Assembly: GCF_003855155.1 (NCBI RefSeq)
Contig: NZ_CP034073.1
Span: forward strand, 4,464,001 to 4,528,000
Length of the DNA stretch: 64,000 bases
Source: Shewanella psychromarinicola
GTDB lineage: Bacteria; Pseudomonadota; Gammaproteobacteria; Enterobacterales; Shewanellaceae
Direction of reading: 5' to 3'
The notes beneath the pieces were generated by a model that made no database searches, had not been told where the DNA came from, and was given only the letters and a program-made list of their open reading frames with translations. Both the position numbers and the translations under genes were made by a program. Positions 10,263 to 21,237 of the stretch are shown piece by piece. Position 1 is the first letter of the stretch. Each line of letters starts with the position of its first letter.

Positions 10263-11057
10263 TTAACTTTTCCCAACGAAAAAATCAGACATTTTTATTT
10301 TCCCAAATAATAAGAAAACAAAACCAACTAAAACTTTTCTTAATGTAATTAAAAATAACGAAACCGAACGTAAACAATGATTTTTCAGAACACCGAAGGA
10401 ACCTTTGTAATATCTATACTTAAACTCAGCGACAGGATCTCTATGCCCAATTGCATCAGAGTTACTAAATAAAATATTTTTAGATAAAAGCATCGCTCTT
10501 ATAGCGAAATCAGTATCTTCCCCACCATTATTAATACTGCCAACACCGAAACTCTCATTAAATAACTTCAGTTTCATCACAATATCACTTTTATATATAG
10601 TCGTGTTTGAAGAAGCATTTTTAACTAACTTATAGGTACTATGGCTCTCTGTTGAATTTGGAATATCTACAGGATCTGAGCAAAACTTTGTATAAAACAA
10701 CTGTACATCATCATTCTTTATTAACTTATCGAACCAGCCCCAAAACTCGGTTGGGTACCAACAGTCGTCATCAGGAAAAGAAATATAATCATAATCATCT
10801 AACTCATTATAAAATTGGTTTATCAAAAAATTCCTGGCCTTTGATAATGAAATTATTTTTTTGCTATAATAGTACTTAGATAAATAATTGCTTGAACTAT
10901 TAAGAATCAACTTATTCTCTAGGTGGAAATTCTGAAATAGAACTGCGTGGACGAAGGTCACTTCATTATTTTGCGAAAACAAACTATTAGTTAATCTCAG
11001 AAAATCTGAATAATTATCTTCATTGTATATACATGTAGTTAATAGCAAAATTCTCAT
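10263..11057 (-). CDS. GT2-like (GT-A fold) glycosyltransferase
   Basis: This 264-aa protein begins MRILLLTTCIYNEDNYSDF, has a central ISFPDDDCWYP segment (a DDD metal/nucleotide-sugar motif) and GVGSINNGGEDTDFAIRA further on, matching the ED acceptor-side motif of family 2 glycosyltransferases. The C-terminal 40 residues form a hydrophobic or amphipathic helix that could anchor it to the membrane. Its start overlaps the polymerase gene stop by 4 nt (ATGA). Donor and acceptor are unknown. Codon use is strongly AT-biased, like its neighbours in the sugar-specific block. Confidence 0.75.
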   Translation of the reverse strand: MRILLLTTCIYNEDNYSDFLRLTNSLFSQNNEVTFVHAVLFQNFHLENKLILNSSSNYLSKYYYSKKIISLSKARNFLINQFYNELDDYDYISFPDDDCWYPTEFWGWFDKLIKNDDVQLFYTKFCSDPVDIPNSTESHSTYKLVKNASSNTTIYKSDIVMKLKLFNESFGVGSINNGGEDTDFAIRAMLLSKNILFSNSDAIGHRDPVAEFKYRYYKGSFGVLKNHCLRSVSLFLITLRKVLVGFVFLLFGKIKMSDFFVGKS

Positions 11058-12292
11058 AAATTAATTCCTAAATAAAAAGCTGGAGAGTCAAAAACAAAAT
11101 CCATAAACTGACCATAGTAAGAATAAGACGTATAAGTAAGTTTTAGATTAAAATACAAAAATGATAGGGCGAAAGAAACAATAAAAATAAAAAAATCTGA
11201 ATATCGATAAGCTGACAGCTTTGAACTAATAAAATTAAGAAAAATAAAATAAACCAACCATTTAAAAGAGTCGTAAAACGTCAAGAACCTTAATGGTAGA
11301 AATAAACTCGCGTGCGAAAAAAGTAAGGCGACAAAGAATAACAATAAGAACCTGTATATATTCCTATGTCTAGAATCATAAAGAAAAACAACTATTGCAC
11401 TCAAAGTAAAAAGGGAAAAGTCAATTAACTTAACTATAGCCCCTCGAGACTGGTCTTCTAATTCCTCATAATTACCACTTAGGCTAAAATATGCTAATAC
11501 ATAAATAAATGATAAAATACTGGTAAACAAAAAAACTAATTTGTATGAAATATAATTTAGATTATATAGACAAAACAAAAATATTATGGCGACAATCAAT
11601 ACCGTTGAATTATGAGTTAACACTGAAACGACTGCAAATAAGAAACAAAGCTTTGGTTTTTTTATATACATAAAATAAAATGATAAAACCACTAACGAAC
11701 TAGCTACTTGCTGCCGAATTAAATTATATGCATTACCAAAGTCATAAAAAACTAACATTTGAAATAAAACTAATGAAAAACAAATCAAAACCGAAACTCG
11801 TTCAATTTTGCAAATTTGTATAATGACAAAAGTGGGTATTAGGTAAATAAAGCAATGGACCCAAAAAATATAAAATGGATAATAACCATTAGTAAGTTTA
11901 CTCGATATATAGACCAATAAATGATAGAAGGGTTCGGTAGGTTTTAGAGAAATATTTGCTAGATCATCCTCAAAAGCACTAGTAAATCCTAATTGATAAT
12001 CAGCAAAGTTTTTAAAGTAAGAGTAATACCAGGCTAAATCGTTACCAATATGAAAAAAATCTCTGTTGAAATTTATAACAATAAAAAATAAAGTGAGAGA
12101 AATGGGAATTGTTTTTAAAAATTTATAGTCATTTGTATAAACAACTAAAAAAGTACAACATATAAAAGATAAAAAGGGTGTGACAAAAGAGAATAAAAAT
12201 ATAAATATATAAAAAAGATACAAATTCAAATCACTAATATCATCATTAAAATTAGCGAGTTCAAAATCATTATTATTTGATAAATTGCTCAC
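11054..12292 (-). CDS. EpsG-like / Wzy-type polysaccharide polymerase
   Basis: This 412-aa, highly hydrophobic protein has about 10-12 predicted membrane segments. The loop motif FNAYNLIRQQVASSLVVLSF (NLIRQ) is typical of EpsG-family polymerases. In a Wzx/Wzy pathway it joins repeat units at the periplasmic face of the inner membrane. The start codon is GTG and abuts the stop of the upstream GT2 gene (TAAGTG). AT content is among the highest in the window. This is the only polymerase candidate in the locus. Confidence 0.75.
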   Translation of the reverse strand: MSNLSNNNDFELANFNDDISDLNLYLFYIFIFLFSFVTPFLSFICCTFLVVYTNDYKFLKTIPISLTLFFIVINFNRDFFHIGNDLAWYYSYFKNFADYQLGFTSAFEDDLANISLKPTEPFYHLLVYISSKLTNGYYPFYIFWVHCFIYLIPTFVIIQICKIERVSVLICFSLVLFQMLVFYDFGNAYNLIRQQVASSLVVLSFYFMYIKKPKLCFLFAVVSVLTHNSTVLIVAIIFLFCLYNLNYISYKLVFLFTSILSFIYVLAYFSLSGNYEELEDQSRGAIVKLIDFSLFTLSAIVVFLYDSRHRNIYRFLLLFFVALLFSHASLFLPLRFLTFYDSFKWLVYFIFLNFISSKLSAYRYSDFFIFIVSFALSFLYFNLKLTYTSYSYYGQFMDFVFDSPAFYLGINL

Positions 12293-13261
12293 TTAACTTT
12301 TACCCTTTAACCTATAAGCCACTCTTTTTATAATAAAAGGTAAGCCATCAATAGTTCTTAAGGCATAAAGAAATGATTTAAAAGTAACGAATAGACTACT
12401 CTCATCTTTGTTAATCGAGTAAAACAAACGTTTAGTGCCTATAAACCTTTTTATAAAAGTATTTAACCTTGGCATCACAATATAATAAAAACATAATAAG
12501 CTCTTCCTATCTGTAATAATACTTTTCAACCTAGCGTAGTCATCTCTTTCTAATTCAAGATTTTCGAGTAATTGATATTCATATTCAAATCTAAGCTTAA
12601 CGGTCTGATAAGAACAAGTTTTATTAGAAATCCTGTATTCATCGTGATCTACGTGTATGAACGTAGGTTTGTTAAAATAAAATACATTTAAGTCATTTAA
12701 GTGTATTTTTAGTATTAGCACATGATCTTGATATTTTTTACAATTATCAAATCCGCCTATAAGCAACAAAGCTTCTTTTCTTGCCATGACCATCGGCGTG
12801 TAACAATTTCCATCTTCAAGTAAATCATATGATGTCACGCCTCTAAATTGACAGAAGTCTAACTGATAATTTTTACCATTAAATTTAGAGAACATATCGC
12901 TACAACAGACGTCACATTCAGTCTGCTGAGTAAAAAAATCAAGCTTATCTAAAGTTTCTTCAATTAAAAGCATATCATCGTCATCAAGAAAAGTAACAAC
13001 TGATGTATTAGCAATTTCAATCCCTTTATTACGAGCTATACAAGCACCTGAGTTTATCTCTAATGCGTAATAAAGTAAGTTATTTGAAAATTCAGAAGAA
13101 ATACTATCAATTAATTTCTTGGTTACAATTTGGTTAGTAGTATTTAGACCATTATCATCAATAACGACAATAAATATTCTTGGATGCATACAAGAGTATA
13201 TTGATTGTAAAATCTTATCAGCTCTTCCATATGTGGGTATTACAACTGTTAATTTGTTCAA
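12293..13261 (-). CDS. Family 2 glycosyltransferase
   Basis: This 322-aa GT-A enzyme starts MNKLTVVIPTYGRADKIL and has VVIDDNG, the GACIARNKGIEIA helix and the catalytic VTFLDDDDML, all in the first 110 residues. These are classical GT2 features for inverting transfer from a nucleotide sugar to a lipid-linked acceptor at the inner membrane. The remaining 200 residues are basic and partly hydrophobic. It sits 21 nt after the acyltransferase and directly abuts the polymerase gene. Sugar specificity is not predictable. Confidence 0.88.
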   Translation of the reverse strand: MNKLTVVIPTYGRADKILQSIYSCMHPRIFIVVIDDNGLNTTNQIVTKKLIDSISSEFSNNLLYYALEINSGACIARNKGIEIANTSVVTFLDDDDMLLIEETLDKLDFFTQQTECDVCCSDMFSKFNGKNYQLDFCQFRGVTSYDLLEDGNCYTPMVMARKEALLLIGGFDNCKKYQDHVLILKIHLNDLNVFYFNKPTFIHVDHDEYRISNKTCSYQTVKLRFEYEYQLLENLELERDDYARLKSIITDRKSLLCFYYIVMPRLNTFIKRFIGTKRLFYSINKDESSLFVTFKSFLYALRTIDGLPFIIKRVAYRLKGKS

Positions 13262-13282
13262 AAAACCACCTTGAAATAAAAT

Positions 13283-14224
13283 TTACTTTCCCAATACAAA
13301 ATATTTAACGTGAGTATTACTACTAAATATTTTATCAGTCACAATCGGACCTAAAACACCTAACACAAGTCCAATAAGGAATATTATTTCCATATCAAAA
13401 AAACCTATTTTATTTAAAATAATACGTGATGAAGCTGTAAAGAAAACATGAAAAAGATAAATAGAAAAAGAATACAAACCAATATATGCAAGTATTCTAA
13501 CTCTTAACTTTAGTAAAAAAAGAAAAATACATGACATAAAACCTACAATAATTGTCTCAGCTCTACCATCGAAATCAATAAAGATTTTAAATATAAATAC
13601 AAATGAAACAACCAATAATAACAAATACAATTTATGACTAAAAGATTGATATCGTGTAGTCATCATTCCATACAAAAAAAATGGCAATAAATAAACAAAA
13701 CCTGAAAGTGAGAAGTAATTAACCTCAACGCCATACAAGTAAATTGATATGCAAATTAAGATTAAAAAACATGATATAAAGAAGTTATCAAAAGCCTTAT
13801 AATACTCCAATAAAACTACAAAACAAAAAACTAAGAATATTGCTTCTAAGAACCAATAATGGCCTACTGGAATGATATGAATAAATTTTAAATCAATATC
13901 ACCACCGTTTGTCCCTGGAATGTAATACTGTAAAAGCGCAAATAGCGTTCCAACTGTCAAAAGAGGATAAAGCAGTCTGCTGGTTTTCTTTTTTATAAAA
14001 ACAAAATAATCAGACCTTATTGGCCGAAAGCCATATAAAACCCCAGATATAAAAGCAAACAAAGGCATTCGAATATAAACAAATAAATCATTAATTTCTC
14101 TGAGTAAACCTGTACTTATTTTCATTCCTTGCATCGGTGTTGAACCAATAACATGATAGCTGACTAATAATATACATGCGATACCTCTTAGTGTATCTAT
14201 TTGCATTTTTCTATTATCTATCAC
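13283..14224 (-). CDS. Acyltransferase 3 family (OafA/WecH-like) membrane protein
   Basis: This 313-aa integral membrane protein of about 10 TM segments begins IDTLRGIACILLVSYHVIGS. The family's catalytic Arg (R13) and His (H24) lie in the first helix. Such proteins move acetyl or other acyl groups from the cytoplasm onto sugars at the periplasmic side. Here it most likely O-acetylates the exopolysaccharide repeat unit. It is followed by the GT2 gene and preceded by a 301-bp gap. Confidence 0.85.
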   Translation of the reverse strand: MIDNRKMQIDTLRGIACILLVSYHVIGSTPMQGMKISTGLLREINDLFVYIRMPLFAFISGVLYGFRPIRSDYFVFIKKKTSRLLYPLLTVGTLFALLQYYIPGTNGGDIDLKFIHIIPVGHYWFLEAIFLVFCFVVLLEYYKAFDNFFISCFLILICISIYLYGVEVNYFSLSGFVYLLPFFLYGMMTTRYQSFSHKLYLLLLVVSFVFIFKIFIDFDGRAETIIVGFMSCIFLFLLKLRVRILAYIGLYSFSIYLFHVFFTASSRIILNKIGFFDMEIIFLIGLVLGVLGPIVTDKIFSSNTHVKYFVLGK

Positions 14225-14525
14225 AAACTAACCTTAATTTAATTAAAAATATAAACCACCCTATAAACTAAATTAAGCTTTAAACATTAATGATATTATT
14301 TACGCTCATTAAAAAAGCTCAAGTTAGTCGCCACTTTCTGATAGAATAAAGACATCACCTAGCAAATAATTAACAATTAAAAACTTATAACTTCAATGAC
14401 AACCATTCACAAAATACAGGTTAGCACTTGCAGTTATTCTAATTAATTACTTATTTTAATATTTAAAATACTATGAGTATGGATGAAAGTTATTAATAAC
14501 AATTTAAGGATAATAAATAAAAATT
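14225..14525. other. 301-bp AT-rich gap between flippase and acyltransferase genes
   Basis: The stretch is strongly AT-rich with stops in all frames and no clear terminator. It holds nothing recognisable beyond composition. Confidence 0.4.
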
Positions 14526-15845
14526 CTACTTAACAACCATAAAAAACATTAAAGCAACACCTATGAGTGTGGTCAATATTCTTTTTAAAGTGTGCCAAGC
14601 TCCTGATGGCAGCAAATATTTACCCATAATATAATAACATTGTATATAATTTACGAATGAACTAAATACGATTGCCCAGCTTAGCAATTCTAAATCGTTC
14701 ATCAAAACACCAATGACTATCCCAGTTACATTTGTACAAAAAGCAAATAACCCACATTTAAGCATCAAATCAGTTCTACCTGCTGCTTGATAGAAACCGC
14801 CACTTGTACTCATAACTATTTGAATTGGAATTGATACGGATAATATTTCTAATAACGGAGTTACTCCATACCACTGCTCACCAAGCAAAATATAAACTAT
14901 TTCTTCAGATAAAAAACAAATAACAACACCGACGAACAAACCTATTATTGAAATAACAATTATGAATTTATTGTGAAGCGTTTCAAATTTATAAAGATCA
15001 TTTTTCAACTCCATCATAACAGGCTGTATTGCAGGTGACATAGCAAATGTGAGCAACAACAAAGGATAACGCATTAATTGATAAGCTTTATCATAAATAC
15101 CTAAGCTAACTGTTCCTAAATACTTACCAACAAGAATATTATCTAAATTTCTTGAAAAATAATTTAAGAAATTAAATCCCGCCTGATGTTTTGAAAAAGC
15201 TAGTATTTTGTATGTATGCGATAACTCTTTACCAAACCACGGCATACCTATTTCTGTATTTTTTGAACCTAGAACAACTAAGATGTACTTTATAAATGCT
15301 ACTGTTAAAGGTTTTAATGATAATGCCCATATAGGCTCTAAATAATACAGTGATACCAATACGACAACAATTGAAATCACTTCAGCTATAGCTTCACATC
15401 TAGCTATAGATATAAATTTTTTATCACGATTGAATGATGCTAAAGGAACAATAATAGCTGTATTAAAGATAATACTTATTGCGACAGGAATAACTAAATA
15501 TTGATATATTTCATTATTATAAAACCATGAAATCAATGGTGATGCCGCAAAAAACAATATCGACACAAAAACACCTAAAATCCAAGTAAAGCTGTATATA
15601 CCATCACGCATTTCTTTTGGGATTTTAGCTTCATTAACCAATGCAGGCCCAAAACCCATCTCACTGACTAAAGCAAAAAATACTGAAAACACTTGAATAA
15701 TAGCAAATATACCAAACGTTTCAGGGCTGAACATTCTAGCTAATATCATCATCGATAATAACTGTACAGCATAAACTAAATATCTCCCCGTCATACTATG
15801 TAATATTGATTTTATTAACTTTTTATCTATCGTAACCTCAGGCAT
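14526..15845 (-). CDS. Oligosaccharide flippase (Wzx/WzxC-like, MOP superfamily)
   Basis: This 439-aa protein has about 12 membrane segments. The N-terminus carries YLVYAVQLLSMMILARMFSP and FGIFAIIQVFSVFF, the typical start of polysaccharide-type MOP exporters. EMGFGPALVNE and NYFSRNLDNILVGKYLG follow, as in the WzxC/PST group. It would flip the lipid-linked repeat unit across the inner membrane. A reasonable ribosome-binding site (AAAGAG) precedes the ATG. A 0.9-kb gap separates it from the next gene upstream. Confidence 0.88.
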   Translation of the reverse strand: MPEVTIDKKLIKSILHSMTGRYLVYAVQLLSMMILARMFSPETFGIFAIIQVFSVFFALVSEMGFGPALVNEAKIPKEMRDGIYSFTWILGVFVSILFFAASPLISWFYNNEIYQYLVIPVAISIIFNTAIIVPLASFNRDKKFISIARCEAIAEVISIVVVLVSLYYLEPIWALSLKPLTVAFIKYILVVLGSKNTEIGMPWFGKELSHTYKILAFSKHQAGFNFLNYFSRNLDNILVGKYLGTVSLGIYDKAYQLMRYPLLLLTFAMSPAIQPVMMELKNDLYKFETLHNKFIIVISIIGLFVGVVICFLSEEIVYILLGEQWYGVTPLLEILSVSIPIQIVMSTSGGFYQAAGRTDLMLKCGLFAFCTNVTGIVIGVLMNDLELLSWAIVFSSFVNYIQCYYIMGKYLLPSGAWHTLKRILTTLIGVALMFFMVVK

Positions 15846-17719
<1,874 letters not shown>

Positions 17720-17896
17720 TAATCCCTCAACAATCAAAACAAAGTCAAATTTTATTTAATTAAGCTAAATACTTATCGATCAATATATTATTTTGACTTT
17801 ACAAGATAATTTAAAATCCGAGTAGAACCTATTGATTTACAAAGCTGATATTAACACTGCACGTGCCAATTAATCATATATTTATCCGATATAATT

Positions 17897-19063
17897 TCAA
17901 TCATTCCCAAACAGGTCTCTGGTATACACTTTATCGGCTACATCACTTAACTCATCTGCAGCTCTATTAGATACAATCACATCCGCATCTGCTTTAAACT
18001 GTTCGAGATCACGATAGACTGTCGAATGATAGAATTCATCTTGCACTAATACGGGTTCGTAAATTATAACTTCAACACCTTTGGCTTTAATGCGCTTCAT
18101 TACCCCTTGAATACTTGAAGCCCTGAAGTTGTCTGATCCTGACTTCATTATTAAACGATAAATACCCACTTTTTTAGGATTACGCTTTAAAATTGACTCG
18201 GCAATAAAATCTTTACGGGTAGTATTGGCGTCGACGATTGCGCCAATAAGATTGTTGGGGACATCTGAATAATTTGCTCTAAGTTGCTTGGTGTCTTTAG
18301 GTAAGCAATAGCCACCATAACCAAAAGAAGGGTTGTTATAGTGATTACCAATCCGTGGGTCTAAGCACACACCATCGATAATTTGTTTACTGTCCAGGCA
18401 ACGTGACTCCGCATAAGTGTCTAACTCATTAAAGTATGCAACACGCAATGCGAGATAAGTATTAGAAAAAAGTTTCACCGCTTCGGCTTCACTTGAGTGA
18501 GTAAATAAAACTTGAATATCTTTTTTAATTGCACCTTGCAACAGTAAGTTAGCAAAAATTCGCGCGCGCTCGCTTTGCTCACCCACAATGATACGTGATG
18601 GATACAAATTGTCGTGTAGTGCCTTACCCTCTCTTAGGAACTCAGGCGAGAACATAATGTTATTGGATGCAAACTCTTGCTTAATCCGTTCGGTATAACC
18701 TACAGGAACAGTAGATTTGATCACCATTATGGCATTCGGGTTAATGCTAATGATATCTTTAATCACAGATTCAACTGACGATGTATTAAAATAGTTCGCC
18801 ACAGGGTCGTAATCAGTAGGTGTGGCAATGATGACAAAATCTGCTTGTTGATAAGCAGTGACTTTGTCTTGCGTTGCCGTAAAGTTAAGCTTTTTGTTAG
18901 CTAAAAAGTCTTCTATTTCTGTGTCGACAATCGGTGATATTTTATCATTAAGTTGGTTAATTTTTTCTTTAACGATATCGACAGCTACTACCTCATTATG
19001 TTGCGCCAGAAGCATGGCATTTGATAAGCCTACGTAACCAGTACCTGCGATTGCAATTTTCAT
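17897..19063 (-). CDS. ugd: UDP-glucose 6-dehydrogenase
   Basis: This 388-aa enzyme oxidises UDP-glucose to UDP-glucuronate with two NAD+. It starts [19 protein letters not shown], with the dinucleotide-binding GTGYVG at 7-12. It contains [24 protein letters not shown] and the catalytic-cysteine segment [15 protein letters not shown] near residue 260, and ends [13 protein letters not shown]. Length and sequence match E. coli Ugd closely. The open frame runs 25 codons further upstream, but the extension is unlike the family and ATG 19063 is preceded by AGGA. It is the first gene after the ops element, so the polymer probably contains glucuronate. Confidence 0.96.
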   Translation of the reverse strand: MKIAIAGTGYVGLSNAMLLAQHNEVVAVDIVKEKINQLNDKISPIVDTEIEDFLANKKLNFTATQDKVTAYQQADFVIIATPTDYDPVANYFNTSSVESVIKDIISINPNAIMVIKSTVPVGYTERIKQEFASNNIMFSPEFLREGKALHDNLYPSRIIVGEQSERARIFANLLLQGAIKKDIQVLFTHSSEAEAVKLFSNTYLALRVAYFNELDTYAESRCLDSKQIIDGVCLDPRIGNHYNNPSFGYGGYCLPKDTKQLRANYSDVPNNLIGAIVDANTTRKDFIAESILKRNPKKVGIYRLIMKSGSDNFRASSIQGVMKRIKAKGVEVIIYEPVLVQDEFYHSTVYRDLEQFKADADVIVSNRAADELSDVADKVYTRDLFGND

Positions 19064-19383
19064 ATAGACAAACATCCTGTTGATCTTAAATATCTTTTTT
19101 ATTCGAAACATCCAGAGCATATTGTTAAGTACATGCACTTATGAATCTCGTTAATAGTCAAAGGCAAACATTTAGAGCTGAGGTCGCCAACATAAATATT
19201 TAAAGATGACAGCGAAGAGTAAAACCGGCTCCTGCTATTTCATCAATCCATTGGAGCTTCTAATTTGTTGTTCCGGTAATATTGTTAATCCTGAATCGCC
19301 CTTTGAATAAAATGACAACAAAGTCTTCAACGAAAAACATGTGAAGATGACGGCGTAAGATTTTAACGGATAGTAAAAAAAGA

Positions 19384-19395
19384 CACGCTACCGCC
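19384..19395 (-). promoter_or_regulatory. ops (JUMPStart) element for RfaH recruitment
   Basis: The minus strand reads GGCGGTAGCGTG, the full core of the ops element found in JUMPStart sequences before long surface-polysaccharide operons. Upstream bases (AGCTGCAATCTAGT) resemble the rest of JUMPStart. Ops pauses RNA polymerase and loads the NusG paralogue RfaH, which suppresses termination over long operons. The site lies in the leader of a roughly 19-kb gene string. A 12-base exact match at the right place and orientation is strong evidence. Confidence 0.88.
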
Positions 19396-20294
19396 ACTAG
19401 ATTGCAGCTTCCAGATTGCTGTGACACCTTTCAAGTTTTTGATTATGTGACTTTTATCTTTAATAATGAAAAAGTAAAATGAATCCTTTTTATGTCCTGT
19501 ATACACAATATAGTTGATGGTGAGTTTTAGGCATTATCGATACCTAAATAAAATCAGCCACCAACAATCATTTTCAAGTGAATTAACAACACGTATGACA
19601 CCTAAAGTGATGTAGTGGGATGCAGCGAAACAATAATGATATGAGATCACATCGGTAAACTAATGAAACAAATCATCTGATGATTGGCTTCAACACAGTT
19701 ATCATTTGCGTCATGCCTTGTTTAAAATTTCCCTTTCTACTTTCTGTTTTACGTAAATATTGTTTCGTTCAGTATTAACTATAGTTTATACGTTAACTTA
19801 ATGACTTTTTTTTGACGGTTTTTAACATTTAGCTGTTATTTTGACACTTTTTTGTTACATTTAAAATCAAACGCCATCAACTTACTACTTTTGTTCTAGT
19901 AATTCTGGAAGACATTTGCTAAAAAGACTCAGTTTATTGGCTTTTACATTGCACAATCAGATTACAGTTTGCATTCACATTTCCAGTGTGGTTTTGCACC
20001 CGTATGTAGCTTAACTAAATAAGATGCTTTGTTTTTGTGCATCATAAAAAATCTTATTCTAGCCATTTAGCTTAATGGTTAGTTAATTGATAGCAAAGTA
20101 GTAACAATACCGAATAAAAATAAACCCTTGTTTTAATTGATAAAAAATTATTCTAGAGCGTTGATAATTTAACATTTCCGTCTGATCTGCTATCCCTTTC
20201 AATTAATAGTTTAGCTGAGAATACTAGCCACACTCATGTGCTAACCTAAAAAGCTCATCATTTACATTTTTATAACAATAAGCGTGCCATTATA

Positions 20295-20324
20295 TTGACA
20301 CTATCAAAATTCAATCCTTTTAAT
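20295..20324 (+). promoter_or_regulatory. Candidate sigma-70 promoter of lapG-lapD operon
   Basis: TTGACA at 20295-20300 and TTTAAT at 20319-20324 are separated by 18 bp. Transcription would begin near 20331, giving a leader of about 200 nt before lapG. The -35 hexamer is perfect and the -10 has one mismatch. It is inferred from sequence only. Confidence 0.45.
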
Positions 20325-20532
20325 GAGTAGATTAGGTCGTTATTTTGAACGGCGTTTTTTGTCGTACTTTCGAAGTATGCCTGCTGTTAATGTTGTGTCT
20401 TTATGCTCTCGTTTTGAAATTTCATCATCATTGCATTGTCGTTTAAGCAAAAACTGACTTATGATATTTCTGATTTACAACATTTTGCTAACATCATTAC
20501 CCTGTAATCACTAACCATAACTGCAGTGGGAT

Positions 20533-21210
20533 TTGCGTATTAAATTCGTGTTGTGTTGCATCGATAGATACCGCCATTGGCTTCTAATCTCAGTGGTATC
20601 TTCGGCTGTCTGCATTGCCACAATAACGGATGATTTATTTACTGAGGATTTTTTTAAACTTATCGAGCTGCGCTATAGTTCGGACAGCGTTGAGGACTTT
20701 AGTGACTGGCGTGACACTATTAATAAAGGCACTACGTTAGGTGATTATGAGCGCTTGCATTTAGCCAACCAGTTTGCTAATCGGCGGATCCGTTTTGTGA
20801 GTGACAGTGACCATTGGCATAAAAGTGATTATTGGGCTACCCCGCTTGAATCATTAGGGACTAAAGGTGGTGATTGTGAAGACTTTGCTATTTTTAAATA
20901 TTTTACCTTAAAGGCCATGGGTGTGGATGAAAATAAAATGCGCTTGAGGTATGTAAGAGCACTGTTGATTAACGAACCCCATATGGTGCTGATTTATTTT
21001 GAAAACCCTAAGGCGATGCCTTTGGTGCTAGATAATTTAAAAACTACCATTTTACCTGCCGACCAACGCCGAGATTTAAAACCTGTATATTCATTTAATG
21101 GCCAAGGATTATGGTTAGCAAAGGCGCAAGGTCTTAGTACAGCCAAGCCCAACAGCGGCGGGACAAAAAATTGGACTGATTTAGTCAATCGAATTGAAAA
21201 CGGCGAATAA
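20533..21210 (+). CDS. lapG: LapG-type periplasmic transglutaminase-like cysteine protease (BTLCP family)
   Basis: This 225-aa protein has an N-terminal hydrophobic segment (HWLLISVVSSAVCIATI) for export. The BTLCP core has the catalytic triad C115 (KGGDCEDFAIFK), H150 (NEPHMVL) and D167 (LVLDNL). In Pseudomonas and Shewanella (BpfG) this protease cuts the N-terminus of a large biofilm adhesin to release it; LapD holds it back when c-di-GMP is high. The start is TTG with GGGA just before it; a GTG five codons later is an alternative. lapD follows 27 nt downstream. No large adhesin or type I secretion gene is in the window, so the substrate is encoded elsewhere. Confidence 0.9.
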   Translation: MRIKFVLCCIDRYRHWLLISVVSSAVCIATITDDLFTEDFFKLIELRYSSDSVEDFSDWRDTINKGTTLGDYERLHLANQFANRRIRFVSDSDHWHKSDYWATPLESLGTKGGDCEDFAIFKYFTLKAMGVDENKMRLRYVRALLINEPHMVLIYFENPKAMPLVLDNLKTTILPADQRRDLKPVYSFNGQGLWLAKAQGLSTAKPNSGGTKNWTDLVNRIENGE

Positions 21211-21237
21211 ACTGAACAAAAGGAACCGGAGTGAGCC

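Larger units (their letters stand above)
19064..20532. other. 1.47-kb divergent intergenic region between ugd and lapG
   Basis: No gene is visible. On the minus strand it contains the long leader of the exopolysaccharide operon with an ops/JUMPStart element (19384-19395), about 320 nt before ugd. On the plus strand it contains a candidate lapG promoter (20295-20324). The remainder is AT-rich (many runs of T and A around 19800-20200), as is common for H-NS-bound regulatory DNA. No convincing -35/-10 pair for the exopolysaccharide operon was found upstream of the ops site. Confidence 0.6.

Noticed and set aside
17720..17737. Upstream TTG start of the PRTase-HAD gene
   Set aside because: The best ribosome-binding site (GAGGGA) overlaps the extra codons and is placed correctly for the ATG at 17719.
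19741..19870. Promoter candidates for the polysaccharide operon (TATAGT at about 19780, TTGAC motifs nearby)
   Set aside because: No -35 and -10 pair with acceptable spacing on the minus strand; the AT-rich composition makes isolated hexamers meaningless.
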